Shown: positions 54,901 through 63,100 of the stretch, piece after piece
Position numbering within the stretch: position 1 is the first letter of the stretch
Layout: every line of letters begins with the position of its first letter
DNA from: Paraburkholderia mimosarum LMG 23256 = NBRC 106338
GTDB taxonomy: Bacteria > Pseudomonadota > Gammaproteobacteria > Burkholderiales > Burkholderiaceae
Assembly: GCF_000739815.1 (NCBI RefSeq)
Contig: NZ_BBJJ01000019.1
Span: forward strand, 62,001 to 126,000
DNA: 64,000 nt
Direction: 5' to 3'
Position numbers and translations under genes: made by a program
The notes under the pieces: generated by a model
The model's database searches: none
Told to the model about the DNA's origin: nothing
What the model saw: the letters and a program-made list of their open reading frames with translations, nothing else

Positions 54901-56600
54901 TAGACACCAACACCCGATTGCAACAGCGCCGTCGCTTCGCAGGCGACGGCCTCCCGCTGGAACGCCTCGACGATCGCGCCCTGCGAGACGATCTCATGGG
55001 TAAATAGATACGCGGTTCCCATGAGCACGCCTGGTTTCATGCCGCGCCCGAGGAGTGGCGCCGCAATCGCACTGACCATTGCGGCCGATAGCGCGTCGTG
55101 CACGCCGCCCGCGAATAGCACCTGCACGGAAGCGGCGTCCTTGATGTCCGCATGGGCGAGCAGTTCGATCGCCGATTCCCACAGAATGAAGCTCGTGCGC
55201 GGGCCCGTGTGTCCGCCGCACTCGCTGCCTTCGAGCACGAAGCGCCGCGCGCCGTCCGCGAGAAAGCCCCGTAGGAGCCCGGGCGACGGCACGTGCAGAT
55301 ACGTGACAGTGCCCGCCTCGTCCAGCTCCCGCGCCTGACTCGGCCGTCCACCCGCGATGATCGCGAACGGTGGCTTGAACTCACGGACGACCTCGAGCTG
55401 CGCCTGTCGCAGCTCCAGCGGCAGGAAGCCGAGAATGCCAACGCCCCAAGGATGCTCGCCGATCTGCGCCGCCGTGCTTTCGAGCAGCGCCCGCACCTGC
55501 TCGCCACGCAGCACCGCAAGAGCGAGGAACGGCAACGCGCCGCCGTTGGCCACGGCCGCTGCGAATCCGCCGACGTCGCTCACGCGCGTCATCGGACCTT
55601 GCGCGATCGGGTAACGCGTGCCGTGCTGCTTCGCGAGCGCCGCGTGCGGAGCGAGCGGCGTTTGTGCGGCCGCCTGCTCGATCGCGGACATCGAATGCTC
55701 GCGCAACGCGGTGATCATGCGGCCCACCGTTCCGTAGCGCTCGGCGAAGATTGGTGCGAACGCAATGTCCTGACCGAGCGCGACCAGTCCGTCGTCAACG
55801 CACATTCTCCGCTCAAGCGTCTCTTGCCAGGCTTCGCCTCTCGCGAGCGCAACTTCGAGCTCACGTATATGGGCGCGCCCCGCGCGGTTGAAGAAGCGAT
55901 AGAGCGTGTCGCCAGCCCCGATCAGAACCGTCTCGCTGCCGTCGAGCTTCGACCACTTCATGCGCTGTGCCGGATTCGAGAAGGGTCCTTCTTCGGCGAG
56001 CCAGAGCGCCTCGCCCAGCACCACGCCCGACGCGCCGGCAAGGGCCGCTGCCGCTGCGGTGTGCAAGCCGATGCCCCCCTGAATCCACCAGGGTATGTCG
56101 AGCTGCCCGCTGAATTCCTGGAGCAGGATGAACGAGGCGTGCGGACTCACCCGCCCCCCCGCCTCGTGGCCCTTGACGATCACGCCGTCGAAGCCGGCGT
56201 CCTGCGCCGCCTTCGCACCGCGCAGATCGTGCACTTCGAGCATGACGCTGACCGCAAGCACGCGCACCTCGCTGGCGAGCCGCGCCGCGTCGCCTGCGTT
56301 TAGTCCCGCCAGCACGAGCAGCGGCACCGGCAGGGCGTCGCCGAGCAACGCGGACAATGCCGCGAGACGGCCTGACGCATCCGCGCAGGCATCCCAGCGC
56401 ACGCCCCAGGACGCCTGCTGCGAAACGCCTGCTCTGAACCGGGTGAGCGCCGCTTCGACTTCCGCGCGCGCCTTGCCGATGCCGAGATCCAGCACACCCG
56501 TGGCGCCCGCGCGGCAGGCCGCGATGGCAATTTCCGGGGTGAGCCAGCAAGACGGGGTCACGGCCATCACCTCGACCGATTTTTTCCGGGCTGCTTTCAT
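48951..56600 (-). CDS. Type I PKS, PUFA-synthase-like: two flavin TIM barrels, KS, AT, ACP, KR
   Basis: A 2,549-residue modular synthase. Residues 1-300 and about 315-620 are two nitronate-monooxygenase/PfaD-like FMN barrels (GHEAGG near 145; GSECGGHTG near 457), probably enoyl reductase or a related function. KS spans about 690-1135: Cys889 in DAACASS, then EAHGTGTALGD and KSMIGHTKVAAG. AT spans about 1262-1570: FPGQGSQ and Ser1365 in GHSYGEY. An Ala/Pro-rich linker (about 1640-1880) precedes one ACP with Ser1932 in LGIDSIKR, the sequence type of PUFA synthases. KR follows, with VTGGACGITADV near 2258 and Tyr2451 in DYSAANE. Dehydration is supplied in trans by the fusion protein downstream. 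No thioesterase domain is seen, so the chain may pass directly to the type III PKS. ATG 56600 follows AGGGG. Confidence 0.9.
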   Translation of the reverse strand: MKAARKKSVEVMAVTPSCWLTPEIAIAACRAGATGVLDLGIGKARAEVEAALTRFRAGVSQQASWGVRWDACADASGRLAALSALLGDALPVPLLVLAGLNAGDAARLASEVRVLAVSVMLEVHDLRGAKAAQDAGFDGVIVKGHEAGGRVSPHASFILLQEFSGQLDIPWWIQGGIGLHTAAAAALAGASGVVLGEALWLAEEGPFSNPAQRMKWSKLDGSETVLIGAGDTLYRFFNRAGRAHIRELEVALARGEAWQETLERRMCVDDGLVALGQDIAFAPIFAERYGTVGRMITALREHSMSAIEQAAAQTPLAPHAALAKQHGTRYPIAQGPMTRVSDVGGFAAAVANGGALPFLALAVLRGEQVRALLESTAAQIGEHPWGVGILGFLPLELRQAQLEVVREFKPPFAIIAGGRPSQARELDEAGTVTYLHVPSPGLLRGFLADGARRFVLEGSECGGHTGPRTSFILWESAIELLAHADIKDAASVQVLFAGGVHDALSAAMVSAIAAPLLGRGMKPGVLMGTAYLFTHEIVSQGAIVEAFQREAVACEATALLQSGVGVYTRCAQTPFCDEFEKVRRDLILSSSSDEDTLIKLEMMNIGRLRIAAKGIAHRSNAELERGDDRYVEVDEATQHNEGIYMLGEVARLRSATCSVAELHESVSDGSEALLRRRARQVSFPGRTRREDIAIVGMACLFPGAQNLREYWQNILRGVDAIREVSDDRWRVADLFDPKRGTPDKIYSKWGGFLDDIAFDPQRYGIPPASIKSIEPVQLLALEVSRLALEDAGFDRRGFARERTATIFAVGGMNDLGTIFNFRALLPHYLRSVPGLSDTVREQILASIYETVLPKWTEDTFPGILGNVIAGRVANRLDLGGTNFTVDAACASSLAALDTGVRLLRSHDADVALVGGVDGTNGPLGFMCFAQTYALSPRGRSRPFDESADGIAISEGVGAAVLKRLADAERDGDRIYAVVKGVGSSSDGRNRSLTAPHPPAQVLALKRTYADAGIEPADVTLIEAHGTGTALGDKSEITSLNVAFGEASHGRQVCAVGSVKSMIGHTKVAAGMAGLIKAALALRHRVLPPTLGVERPASAIDFATSPFYVNTESRPWLHEGRSHPRYCGVSAFGFGGTNFHTVLAEYAGQYRESDAIDLNPRDVEIFAFAGPNRGEIEKAARRLLEGLAYPEQIDLAQLAWSLCREQSAVERVNGSHSCRLVLLATSVDDLKSKLARALDRLPGCAEITMPPALYYRENVEGPHGVCFLFPGQGSQRVNMLRDLVTAMPDLHSCFDEGTGGEGGALEARVAPHIYPLPVFSDADRELQQQALNNTAVAQPALGMVGMAAFEVLTHFGLRADFMAGHSYGEYVALCAAGAMSRKDLIRISKVRGRLSAAAPEGAMAALEAQGPRVSALIETHGLDVTIANLNAPDQTIVAGTVEAVDAALPVLAATGMRVKRLPVSAAFHCAIMAAPRDALAAELAGVEFQAPRVPVYSNTTAQPYPESGDAVRELLARHIAEPVRFTDEIEALYAAGARVFIECGPGLVLGGLVERVLGERPHAILGLDAPGRPGWLQLAQLLAQALALGLLVRLDAWFAHRGLHDWTVAEVFAEAAKRAAPGPLVWRVSAARAVPWHAPEKPAARSPAEPASAVCDGTAFAAGAAGIASGAPTVAAAACAPPAAPKAAAAATAAAPAVVPAPPPTTPTTSDRRAAMKIEHPPGEGPAAMPVAAMNGGARCSEAEFAQIQYGVARLLDLQFEQQRSLRYFIDFQTQLVGASPQRVPMAEPVLPSAPFALHVGMPAPAALAPQVLPQAAPQVAPHAAQPGIPQILGGVPPAPVLPRQIAAAVVPAAEVLAFAPSTGSIEPAIVVPEGVQAPQAVQAVSEKTSAEKLGSPDEFRAELLQAVSERTGYPVDMLDLDAHMEADLGIDSIKRIEIFSSLMVKYNLLGERDEEAVIEELSGLKSLNEIVAWYTRMTSDAAEAPVADAGGPSSKKAPAPPSSRSEGVEPEHGHAHADPVQCYAVHAVAAGLDAPGEPGGFPAGETILLVGDGPLADAFAHALQSKGGLVTRIVPGAVTRVLDDATRFECDFSALEPVKALRERVAAALPGPCGALINLMGASGAAHEHDARALFLLLKAFEADLRTGVNGGAWIVNVTAFDGQFGLSRSRAFEARSAGVLGVAKSVAREWAGAKVKCVDFDPALPPETQAAHVIAEVRSAQSGIEVGYTGEGRWLLDLKHYDVVGQDLSRLTLDPDAIVLVTGGACGITADVTRALAERYHPRLIVVGRSALPEEEHGAIAGIEDPAELKQILIRDMRASHEKVTPAEIDRVHRRILRDREMRTNLAAMRAAGSEVEYHSLDVRDEERFAALIDDIYARWGRIDGVLHGAGIISDKLIADKPLESFDAVFGTKVTPALVLERKLHPEGLKFIVFFSSVTGRFGNVGQSDYSAANEVLNKLADRMCHNWPHVHAVAINWGPWDAGMVSDELRRLYASRSIRPIPVEQGRRHFIKELERGASGEPELVISSSIQQIAMLRLGNEKGSVSK

Positions 56601-56609
56601 GGAAGGCCC

Positions 56610-57554
56610 CTATCCACGGAAGTTGACGTGCATGACGGTGATGTGTTCCTGCTCGATGAGCCGGCGCACGCGCTCGAGATCCATCCTTTCTCGCTGCGGC
56701 AGAATCACGAGCCGCGCGCCATGCGTGAGCGGCCACAACGTTTGCCAGACGGCCTCATCGAGCGGATGTTCGGCGCCTTGCAGTAGCGAGTCGCCCTGCC
56801 CGATCGGCGCAATCGCCTGCATCGACTCCAGCCGGTCGAGAACGTCGACGTGCTGCTGAAACACAATGGTCGGCGCATCGCCCTCGGACTCGCGGCACAC
56901 CGCGCAGGCCGGCGATACGCCATCGGCCGCGCAGTCGGTCGGCCAGTTCGCGTGGCATGGGCCGGTATCGGCGTCGCAGCACACCACGTTTGCACCCACG
57001 TCCTCGAAGCACTGCAGCTGCGCGCGTTGCGTGATCACAGTTCTCGCACCCGACGCCCTCAGCACAGCGGCGAGGCGCGCATCCACCCTGGCGGGATCGA
57101 GCATCAGGCATGCCCCGCCGGCCTTGAGCACGGCGAGGATCGCGCGCACCATCGCAAGAGACTCCGGCATCAGCACTGCGCATACCTCGCGCGGGGCCAG
57201 GCCCTGTTCCTGAAGGATGGCGGCGAGGCCGTCGGCCTGGCTGTCGAGCTCGCCGTAGGTCAATTCGTCTTCACCGAACTTCACTGCGCGTGCGCCCGGA
57301 TTGAGCTGCGCGCAGACTTCGAAACGCCGCTGGATGGGTTCTGGCGCGAAGTGCGCGAGCGTGAGCGCACGACGTGCCGCGGAATCTCGCTGCGGCTCGC
57401 GTATCGGGGTGCCGTTCTGTACGGGATGCAGAATGATCTCTTCAAGCATCGTCCAGTCGCGTGCGCTATGCGGCACACGGCACATCAGCGCATCGCCATT
57501 CATCACGACGTGATGCTCCGTGAGCCACCTGTCAACGTCCGCTCTCACATCCAT
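56610..57554 (-). CDS. Truncated NRPS-like adenylation-domain protein
   Basis: A 314-residue protein. After about 75 residues of unknown type it matches the N-terminal part of an adenylation domain: LTYGELDSQADGLAAIL (A1-like), VLMPESLAMVRAILAVLKAGGACLMLDP (A2-like), and VWQTLWPLTHGARLVILP (A4-like). The phosphate-binding core motif A3 (the T-S-G-T-T-G loop) is missing; the sequence there reads APTIVFQQHVDVLDRLESM. The whole C-terminal half (A5-A10) is absent, and the stop lies 9 bases before the PKS gene. Catalysis is therefore doubtful, and a structural, regulatory or docking role, or recent decay, should be considered. ATG 57554 fits GGGG spacing better than ATG 57560. Confidence 0.72.
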   Translation of the reverse strand: MDVRADVDRWLTEHHVVMNGDALMCRVPHSARDWTMLEEIILHPVQNGTPIREPQRDSAARRALTLAHFAPEPIQRRFEVCAQLNPGARAVKFGEDELTYGELDSQADGLAAILQEQGLAPREVCAVLMPESLAMVRAILAVLKAGGACLMLDPARVDARLAAVLRASGARTVITQRAQLQCFEDVGANVVCCDADTGPCHANWPTDCAADGVSPACAVCRESEGDAPTIVFQQHVDVLDRLESMQAIAPIGQGDSLLQGAEHPLDEAVWQTLWPLTHGARLVILPQRERMDLERVRRLIEQEHITVMHVNFRG

Positions 57555-57611
57555 GGCCATTCCCCTTACGTGCGACGGTCCGGCGCCGCAACCCTGCCTT
57601 GCGTGCGACCG

Positions 57612-58388
57612 TCAAATGGCATCGACCGGCGCCACGGGGCCAGCGCGCCCCTCCAGCTCCGGCGCACTCGTCTTCGCCATGCGGCGCCGGTACGCGTTCT
57701 TGTGCTTGCGCATGTTGTCGGTCAGCTCCGAGATGACCTCGCCCGCCGCATAGACGATCTGATTGAAGCTAAAACCCGCACTGATCATTTCGCGATAGAA
57801 CGACTTCGCGAGGATGCGCGCCATCTGGTTTGGCGACTGCGCCGACTCGACGACGATTTCGCCGATCGTCTTCTGGGTGCTGCGCGTCAGCGCCAGTTGC
57901 GCGAATCGAGACTTGAGGATGTGCTGCATCTGGATCACCTGGATCGATCGCGTGATGACGAGGGACAGCAGACCGAAGAGCTGCAGATCGTTCGCATCGA
58001 AGCAGCGCGCCGGCAGCCGCTGATGCGCGCGGATCACGCCGATCACCTTGCCTTGCATCTCGATCGCGGAGAACATGCGCATGCTCGCCAGCGAAGGAGC
58101 ACTCAGGGCTGCGGGCAGCACTGCATCGCACGATGCGCCCGGCGTCCCGCAGTCGTTCGGCTTCGCTTCGTCGACGCGACCCTCCAGCACGTCGCCGAAA
58201 TCCGTGCCGGGCCGTAACCCAATCTCCTGCACCTGCGATTCGCTTAGCATGACGATCGCGCACGCTGCATCAAGCACTTCCCCGGCTTTCACCGCCAGCT
58301 CGCTCAGGCAATCTTCGACACTTCCCGTGTATTCGATCTGGCTAAACGTGTCGCGCATTTTCATGATGACAAGCTGGCTCTCGCTCAT
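57612..58388 (-). CDS. GAF-domain-like regulatory or sensory protein
   Basis: A 258-residue cytoplasmic protein, first gene of the polyketide operon. Residues about 12-150 look like a GAF fold (VEDCLSELAVKAGEVLDAACAIVML, MFSAIEMQGKVIGVIRAHQ, FDANDLQLFGLLSLVITRSIQ). The remainder is helical (ARILAKSFYREMISAGFSFNQIVYAAGEVISELTDNMRKHKNAYRRR), with no obvious DNA-binding motif, kinase or cyclase. It might sense a small molecule or redox state and control synthesis, or help assemble the enzyme. I cannot name a closer family. AGGA lies nine bases before ATG 58388. Confidence 0.65.
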   Translation of the reverse strand: MSESQLVIMKMRDTFSQIEYTGSVEDCLSELAVKAGEVLDAACAIVMLSESQVQEIGLRPGTDFGDVLEGRVDEAKPNDCGTPGASCDAVLPAALSAPSLASMRMFSAIEMQGKVIGVIRAHQRLPARCFDANDLQLFGLLSLVITRSIQVIQMQHILKSRFAQLALTRSTQKTIGEIVVESAQSPNQMARILAKSFYREMISAGFSFNQIVYAAGEVISELTDNMRKHKNAYRRRMAKTSAPELEGRAGPVAPVDAI

Positions 58389-58891
58389 TGCTAAACCATC
58401 CTAATTAATTAATGGACACATTCTCCGCGCATTGCCGCCCTGCTCCCGTTGCCTTTCGCCGCGCGTCCTTGCCCTTCCGGTGCGAATGCCCTCCCAGTTA
58501 CACTGCGATGGACGTTTTATCCGGGCCCCTCTGATCGCGATGCCATCTGCATTCGCCTGCCTGTCCGTGGGGAATCGGTGTACTGGATATTATTGGATCG
58601 ATGCGCCTGCATCCGCCATATTCACTAAAGTTTCAGACGCGATTTCCGCATGGCATATCGATAGTTTCAAAAGTCAGCACGCGCTGAAATCCGGTCACCG
58701 GCTTCGCTGATGCCATGATTTGTCCAGCGAGAGATTCAAGCGATCCCGGCTGCTTCCGGCGGCTTTTGTCCTTGATGTGAGATTCCGCCAAAAAAACCAT
58801 TCTTTCCGACGAAGTCGCGATCCCCAAAAACGTGGCCAGTATGATGCAACGCAGCGGATAACAAGATTGCGCGCCTCAATGGGAGACCGCG
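58389..58891. promoter_or_regulatory. Divergent promoter region of the polyketide operon and AraC-type gene
   Basis: A 503-base region without recognised genes between the GAF-like gene (minus) and the AraC-type regulator (plus). It holds an AT-rich repeat TAATTAATTAAT at 58402-58413, close to the GAF-like start and possibly a promoter element. I found no lux-box or other named operator. It is the obvious site for control of the whole operon. Confidence 0.55.
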
Positions 58892-59881
58892 ATGAGCCTG
58901 AGATACTTCGACACGACGGGGCGCAGCTCGCAACTAGAGACAGCCACTCCGTCCGCCGCCTACACAATGAGCCGCATCGCGATACTCATTCTCGATGCAT
59001 GTCGGCTCAGCGAAGCGGCCTGGGTGGCGGAAACGTGGCAGCTTGTCAACGAGGCACTGTCATGGTCGGACGAAGCCGCGCATCGCTATCATGTTTGCGT
59101 ACTTTCCGCGGAAAAAGGCAGTATCGCCTGTGCGTCGTCGATCCGGCTCCTCACCGAGAGTATCGAAGATTACGATCCGCGCATGTTCAAGGCGATCTTC
59201 GTTGGAATCGGCAACACCACGTTCAAGCCGCGTGTAATCGACTGGCTCATACTGGCCGGCCCCGACGTGGAGTTGATCGCCCTGTCGAATAACGCCGAGG
59301 CGTTGCTTACCCAGGTGCGCCCGCCTTCCAGGGATGCGGCAAGCCGGAGCACCGAAAAGAAGATGTGCGGCATGGCGGCGGCCGAGCGCGTGCTCGCGAT
59401 GGCAGAGCGCGACTTCGGCACACTGGTGCGCATCCGCAGTGAGATGCTGCGCGCAAACCTGCCCGCCACTACCAACGGCGCCAGAACCGCGAACATCCAC
59501 GGGACATTCGCGCTCAGTGAGCGCATCGAAGCCTCGCTCCAGTGGATCAAGAGCAATCATTCCGGCGCCGTGTCGATTTCCGAGCTAGCGCGGCGCGCCT
59601 CCATGAGCGAGCGAAATTTCCTGCGACGTTTCAAGACTGAGGTCGGACAAACCCCTCGCGAATATCTCGCGCGCGTGCGGCTCGAAAATGCGCAGATCCT
59701 GCTCGTGCAAACCGACCTGCCCGTCGACAAGATCGCGAGGCGCTGCGGGCTATTCAATGGCGACCAGCTACGCCGCTATTTCCTCAAATACCTGTCTATT
59801 TCGCCGCTGGAATACCGCGCGCTGGCGCGCGAGCGCCCCGTAACGGGCGCCTTGATCGAGACCCTCAACGCTGGCGCCTGA
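58892..59881 (+). CDS. AraC-type transcriptional regulator with degenerate DJ-1/PfpI-like N-terminus
   Basis: A 329-residue regulator. The first about 200 residues resemble the DJ-1/PfpI domain of GlxA-like proteins (SRIAILILDACRLSEAAWVAETW), but the nucleophile elbow is not recognisable. Residues about 230-320 form the AraC double helix-turn-helix (ISELARRASMSERNFLRRFK, VDKIARRCGLFNGDQLRRYFLKYL). GGGAGACC precedes ATG 58892. Its position, divergent from the eight-gene polyketide operon and upstream of the autotransporter gene, makes it the prime candidate to regulate one or both. Confidence 0.87.
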   Translation: MSLRYFDTTGRSSQLETATPSAAYTMSRIAILILDACRLSEAAWVAETWQLVNEALSWSDEAAHRYHVCVLSAEKGSIACASSIRLLTESIEDYDPRMFKAIFVGIGNTTFKPRVIDWLILAGPDVELIALSNNAEALLTQVRPPSRDAASRSTEKKMCGMAAAERVLAMAERDFGTLVRIRSEMLRANLPATTNGARTANIHGTFALSERIEASLQWIKSNHSGAVSISELARRASMSERNFLRRFKTEVGQTPREYLARVRLENAQILLVQTDLPVDKIARRCGLFNGDQLRRYFLKYLSISPLEYRALARERPVTGALIETLNAGA

Positions 59882-60117
59882 GCCGACGCGCCACGGGCCA
59901 AATCTTCACATGTCGACACGCGCTCGACGGCAATGGGTCCGGACAATCCAGGAATAGCGATGCGTATAACGAGATCGCGCGAGCCGTGTCGCCTCACGGC
60001 GACGTCCTCCGGCTCATTTGATTCGTTATGCGAAATAGCTTTATCACGGAATGGTGAGTGCGGCAAAGATCCGTTCCGTTTAATGCGCGTCAGTCCGGAA
60101 TCAGCAGGGAGACCACG

Positions 60118-63100
60118 TTGAAACTCATCACCTATCGCCGCAGATTCTGTGTACACAGGTTTGGCCGGCGCTCGAAGCGGATCTCCCGCCTGACGGCGCT
60201 GCTCCTGTCGAGCGTCATGGCTCACACCTGGCCGGGGACCGCGGGCGCCCAAAAAGTCGTCAGCGCGGGGCAGACAGCGATGGGCGCTGGCGTGCCGACC
60301 GGTCCAGGCCAGGCCCAGTGGGTGATGAGCGTCGGCACGGCGATATCGGCCGTTGTGAACGGCGCAACCAAACAGCAAGGAGCAAGCAGCACTGCCATTG
60401 GAACAACACAGACTGTCGTCGATGGGAGAACGGCGGCCGGGACAACGCTCTCCAATGGCGTCCAGTACATCGCCAGCGGCGGCAGCGCCACCGACACCGT
60501 GATCAGTGGCCTGGGCGCCGCACCGGCCATCGCCCAGCCTGGCGCGATCACGCTCACCGCCGTCGATCCGGGCGCCTTGCGTATTTCGGCAATTCCCTCC
60601 GCGCCCAACGGCGTCACGATTCTCGTAAGCTCGGGCGGGTCGGTGCGGAGCGCAACGCTCGACGCCGCGCTTCAATTCGTCGATAGCGGCGGCACGGCGA
60701 CCCGCAACACGATCATTGGCGGTGTTCAGCTCGTGAATGGCGGCGGCACGACATTCGACAACGATGTGGCCGGCGGGGTGCAGATCGTCAACGGCAGCGG
60801 CAGCTCCGCCACCCGCAACTCGCTCATCGGCAGCGTGCAGGTCATCGACAACGGCGGCGCCGCGAGCCACGTCGCGATCCTGGGCGGCGTCCAGTGCCTC
60901 GATGCCGGCGCAACGGCAACGAGCAACGCGCTAACGGCGAGCTACCAGTTCATTGGCTACGCAAGCACCGCGACAAGCAACACACTCCACTTCAGCGCGC
61001 AGGACATCGGCTACCGCGGCACCGCCAAAGAAACGACGCTCGATCATAGTGTCCAGCGCGTCATGTCCGGTGGCACGGCCATCGGGACCTCCGTCAATTC
61101 CGCCAGCAAGCAGCAAGTCCTGGGCGGCAGCGCAGTCAGCACCGTGATCAACAGCGGCGGCACGCAGACCGTTGCGAGCGGCGGTATCGCCACCCGGAAC
61201 AGTGTCAACGATGGCGGCGTGCAATACGTCACGAGCGGCGGCGGCGTAGTCGACACAGTCGTCTCCAGCGGAGGGGAGCAGTATGTGGCGGGCGGCGCGG
61301 CGACCATCAACGTCGTCGATGGCGGCACGCAGACCATCACCAGCGGTGGCCTCGCCACCAGCAATACGGTGCTCGCGCAAGGCGCGCAGTACGTGGCGGC
61401 TTCGGGCACGGCCACGCAAACGTGGGTCGGCGGTGGCGGTCACCAATACGTAGTGGGCGGCGCGGCGAATGGCAACACCATCGACCGCGGCGGGGCACAG
61501 ATCGTCGCAAGCGGCGGAATCGCCACCAGCAACAGCATCAACAACGGCGGCGTGCAGTACGTAGCGAGCGCGGGGACGGCCGTTTCCACGACCGTCAACA
61601 GTGGCATGCAGACTGTCGGCGCGGGCGGCACGGTCATCGGTACGACGGTCAACCCGGGCGGCGCCCAGTATCTGACGAACGGCTCCCTCGCAGCCAACAC
61701 AACGCTCAACGGCGGCGTACAAAGCGTCAATGCCGGCGGCCTCGCCAACGTCACGATGGTCAACGCCGCCGGATTCCAGGCCGTCAATGACGGCGCGCTC
61801 ACGAACGCCACCGTGATCAACAACGGCGGCTTGCAGGTCGTCATGGCGGGCGGCGTGACCAGCGGCTCCGTCGTCAACAGCGGGGGCAAGCAGAACGTGC
61901 TTGGCACAGTGGTGAGCGCAACAGTCGATAGCGGCGGCACGCTCATGGTCGGCCAGGGCGGCACATCGGGCAAGCTCGCCGGCAACACGCACAACGACGG
62001 CACGATCGTGTTCAACCTCGCCGGCACCTACACGTACAGCGGCGCATTCACAGGTAGCGGCACCCTCGTGGATGCCCATACCGGCACGCTCATCCTGAAC
62101 GGCGCGAGCAACGCATACAGCGGCGCGACGCAGGTGGTCGCGGGCACGCTCGAAGTCGGCGACAGTGCGCATACATCGGCCACGCTCGGGGGAGACGTCG
62201 TCGTGAGCCAGGCCGGCACCTTGCGCGGGCACGGCACGATCGGCGGCAGCGTCATCAACGCCGGGATCGTGAGCCCGGGCGGCTCGATCGGCACGACGAC
62301 GATCGCCGGCGATTACCAGCAGGCGGCCAACGCCACGCTGCAAGTGGAGATCAGCCCGACGTCGGCCTCGCAACTCGACGTGATGGGCAACGCGACACTC
62401 GCTGGCACGCTCGCCGTTGTCTACGACGCAGGCAGCAACGGCGCTTCCAGCGTCTATGGACCAGGGAGTGTGAAGCTGCTCAAGGCGTCGTCCATCGACG
62501 GCAGGTTCTCGGGCGCACCGCTCGCGATCGTCCAAAGTGGCGCGAACCTGAGCTATGTGACACCCAGCGTCACCTACAAGGCGAACGAAGTGGATCTCCT
62601 CCTGACACCGAACGACACGAGCATTTTCACCGCAATGGGTTCTGCGGTCTCGCAGGTCGCCCAGGCGACGAACGCGGCGATCCTCGATCGGCTCAGCCAC
62701 CTGTGCCGCACCCACAAGGGGCGAAATTGCATCGCCGGCACTGACAACGTGTGGATCAAGGCCACAGGCGACTACTCGCGCACCGACAACAAAGGCGGGG
62801 TCTCGGGCTACTCGGCGCACCAGTATGGCTTCATCGCTGGCTACGACCACCGCATCGGACGCTACGACGTGGGCGGAACGCTTGCATACAGCCATGTCGA
62901 CGTAAGCGAAGCGCACACGCCCGACACGGGTACGGCCGACAGCCTGCGATGGGCCGCCTACGGCGCGATGTGGACCGGCCCGGTCAACCTGGCCGCCACC
63001 ATCGGTCTCGGCTACGACTTCATCGACCAGAAGCGGCCGTTCGGCACCGCAACGGGCACCGCGTCGGGCAGCCACAACGGCCTTGAAGTCACCGCCGCTG

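Noticed and set aside
50964..55007. Long plus-strand open frames (798 and 532 codons) opposite the type I PKS
   Set aside because: They are antisense to a gene with complete KS, AT, ACP and KR motifs. Their predicted proteins are Arg/His-rich with no family resemblance, as expected from GC-rich DNA read on the wrong strand.
58402..58413. TAATTAATTAAT as a possible operator
   Set aside because: It is a simple AT repeat that is self-complementary by composition. It may be a promoter element, but it is not specific evidence for a regulator site.
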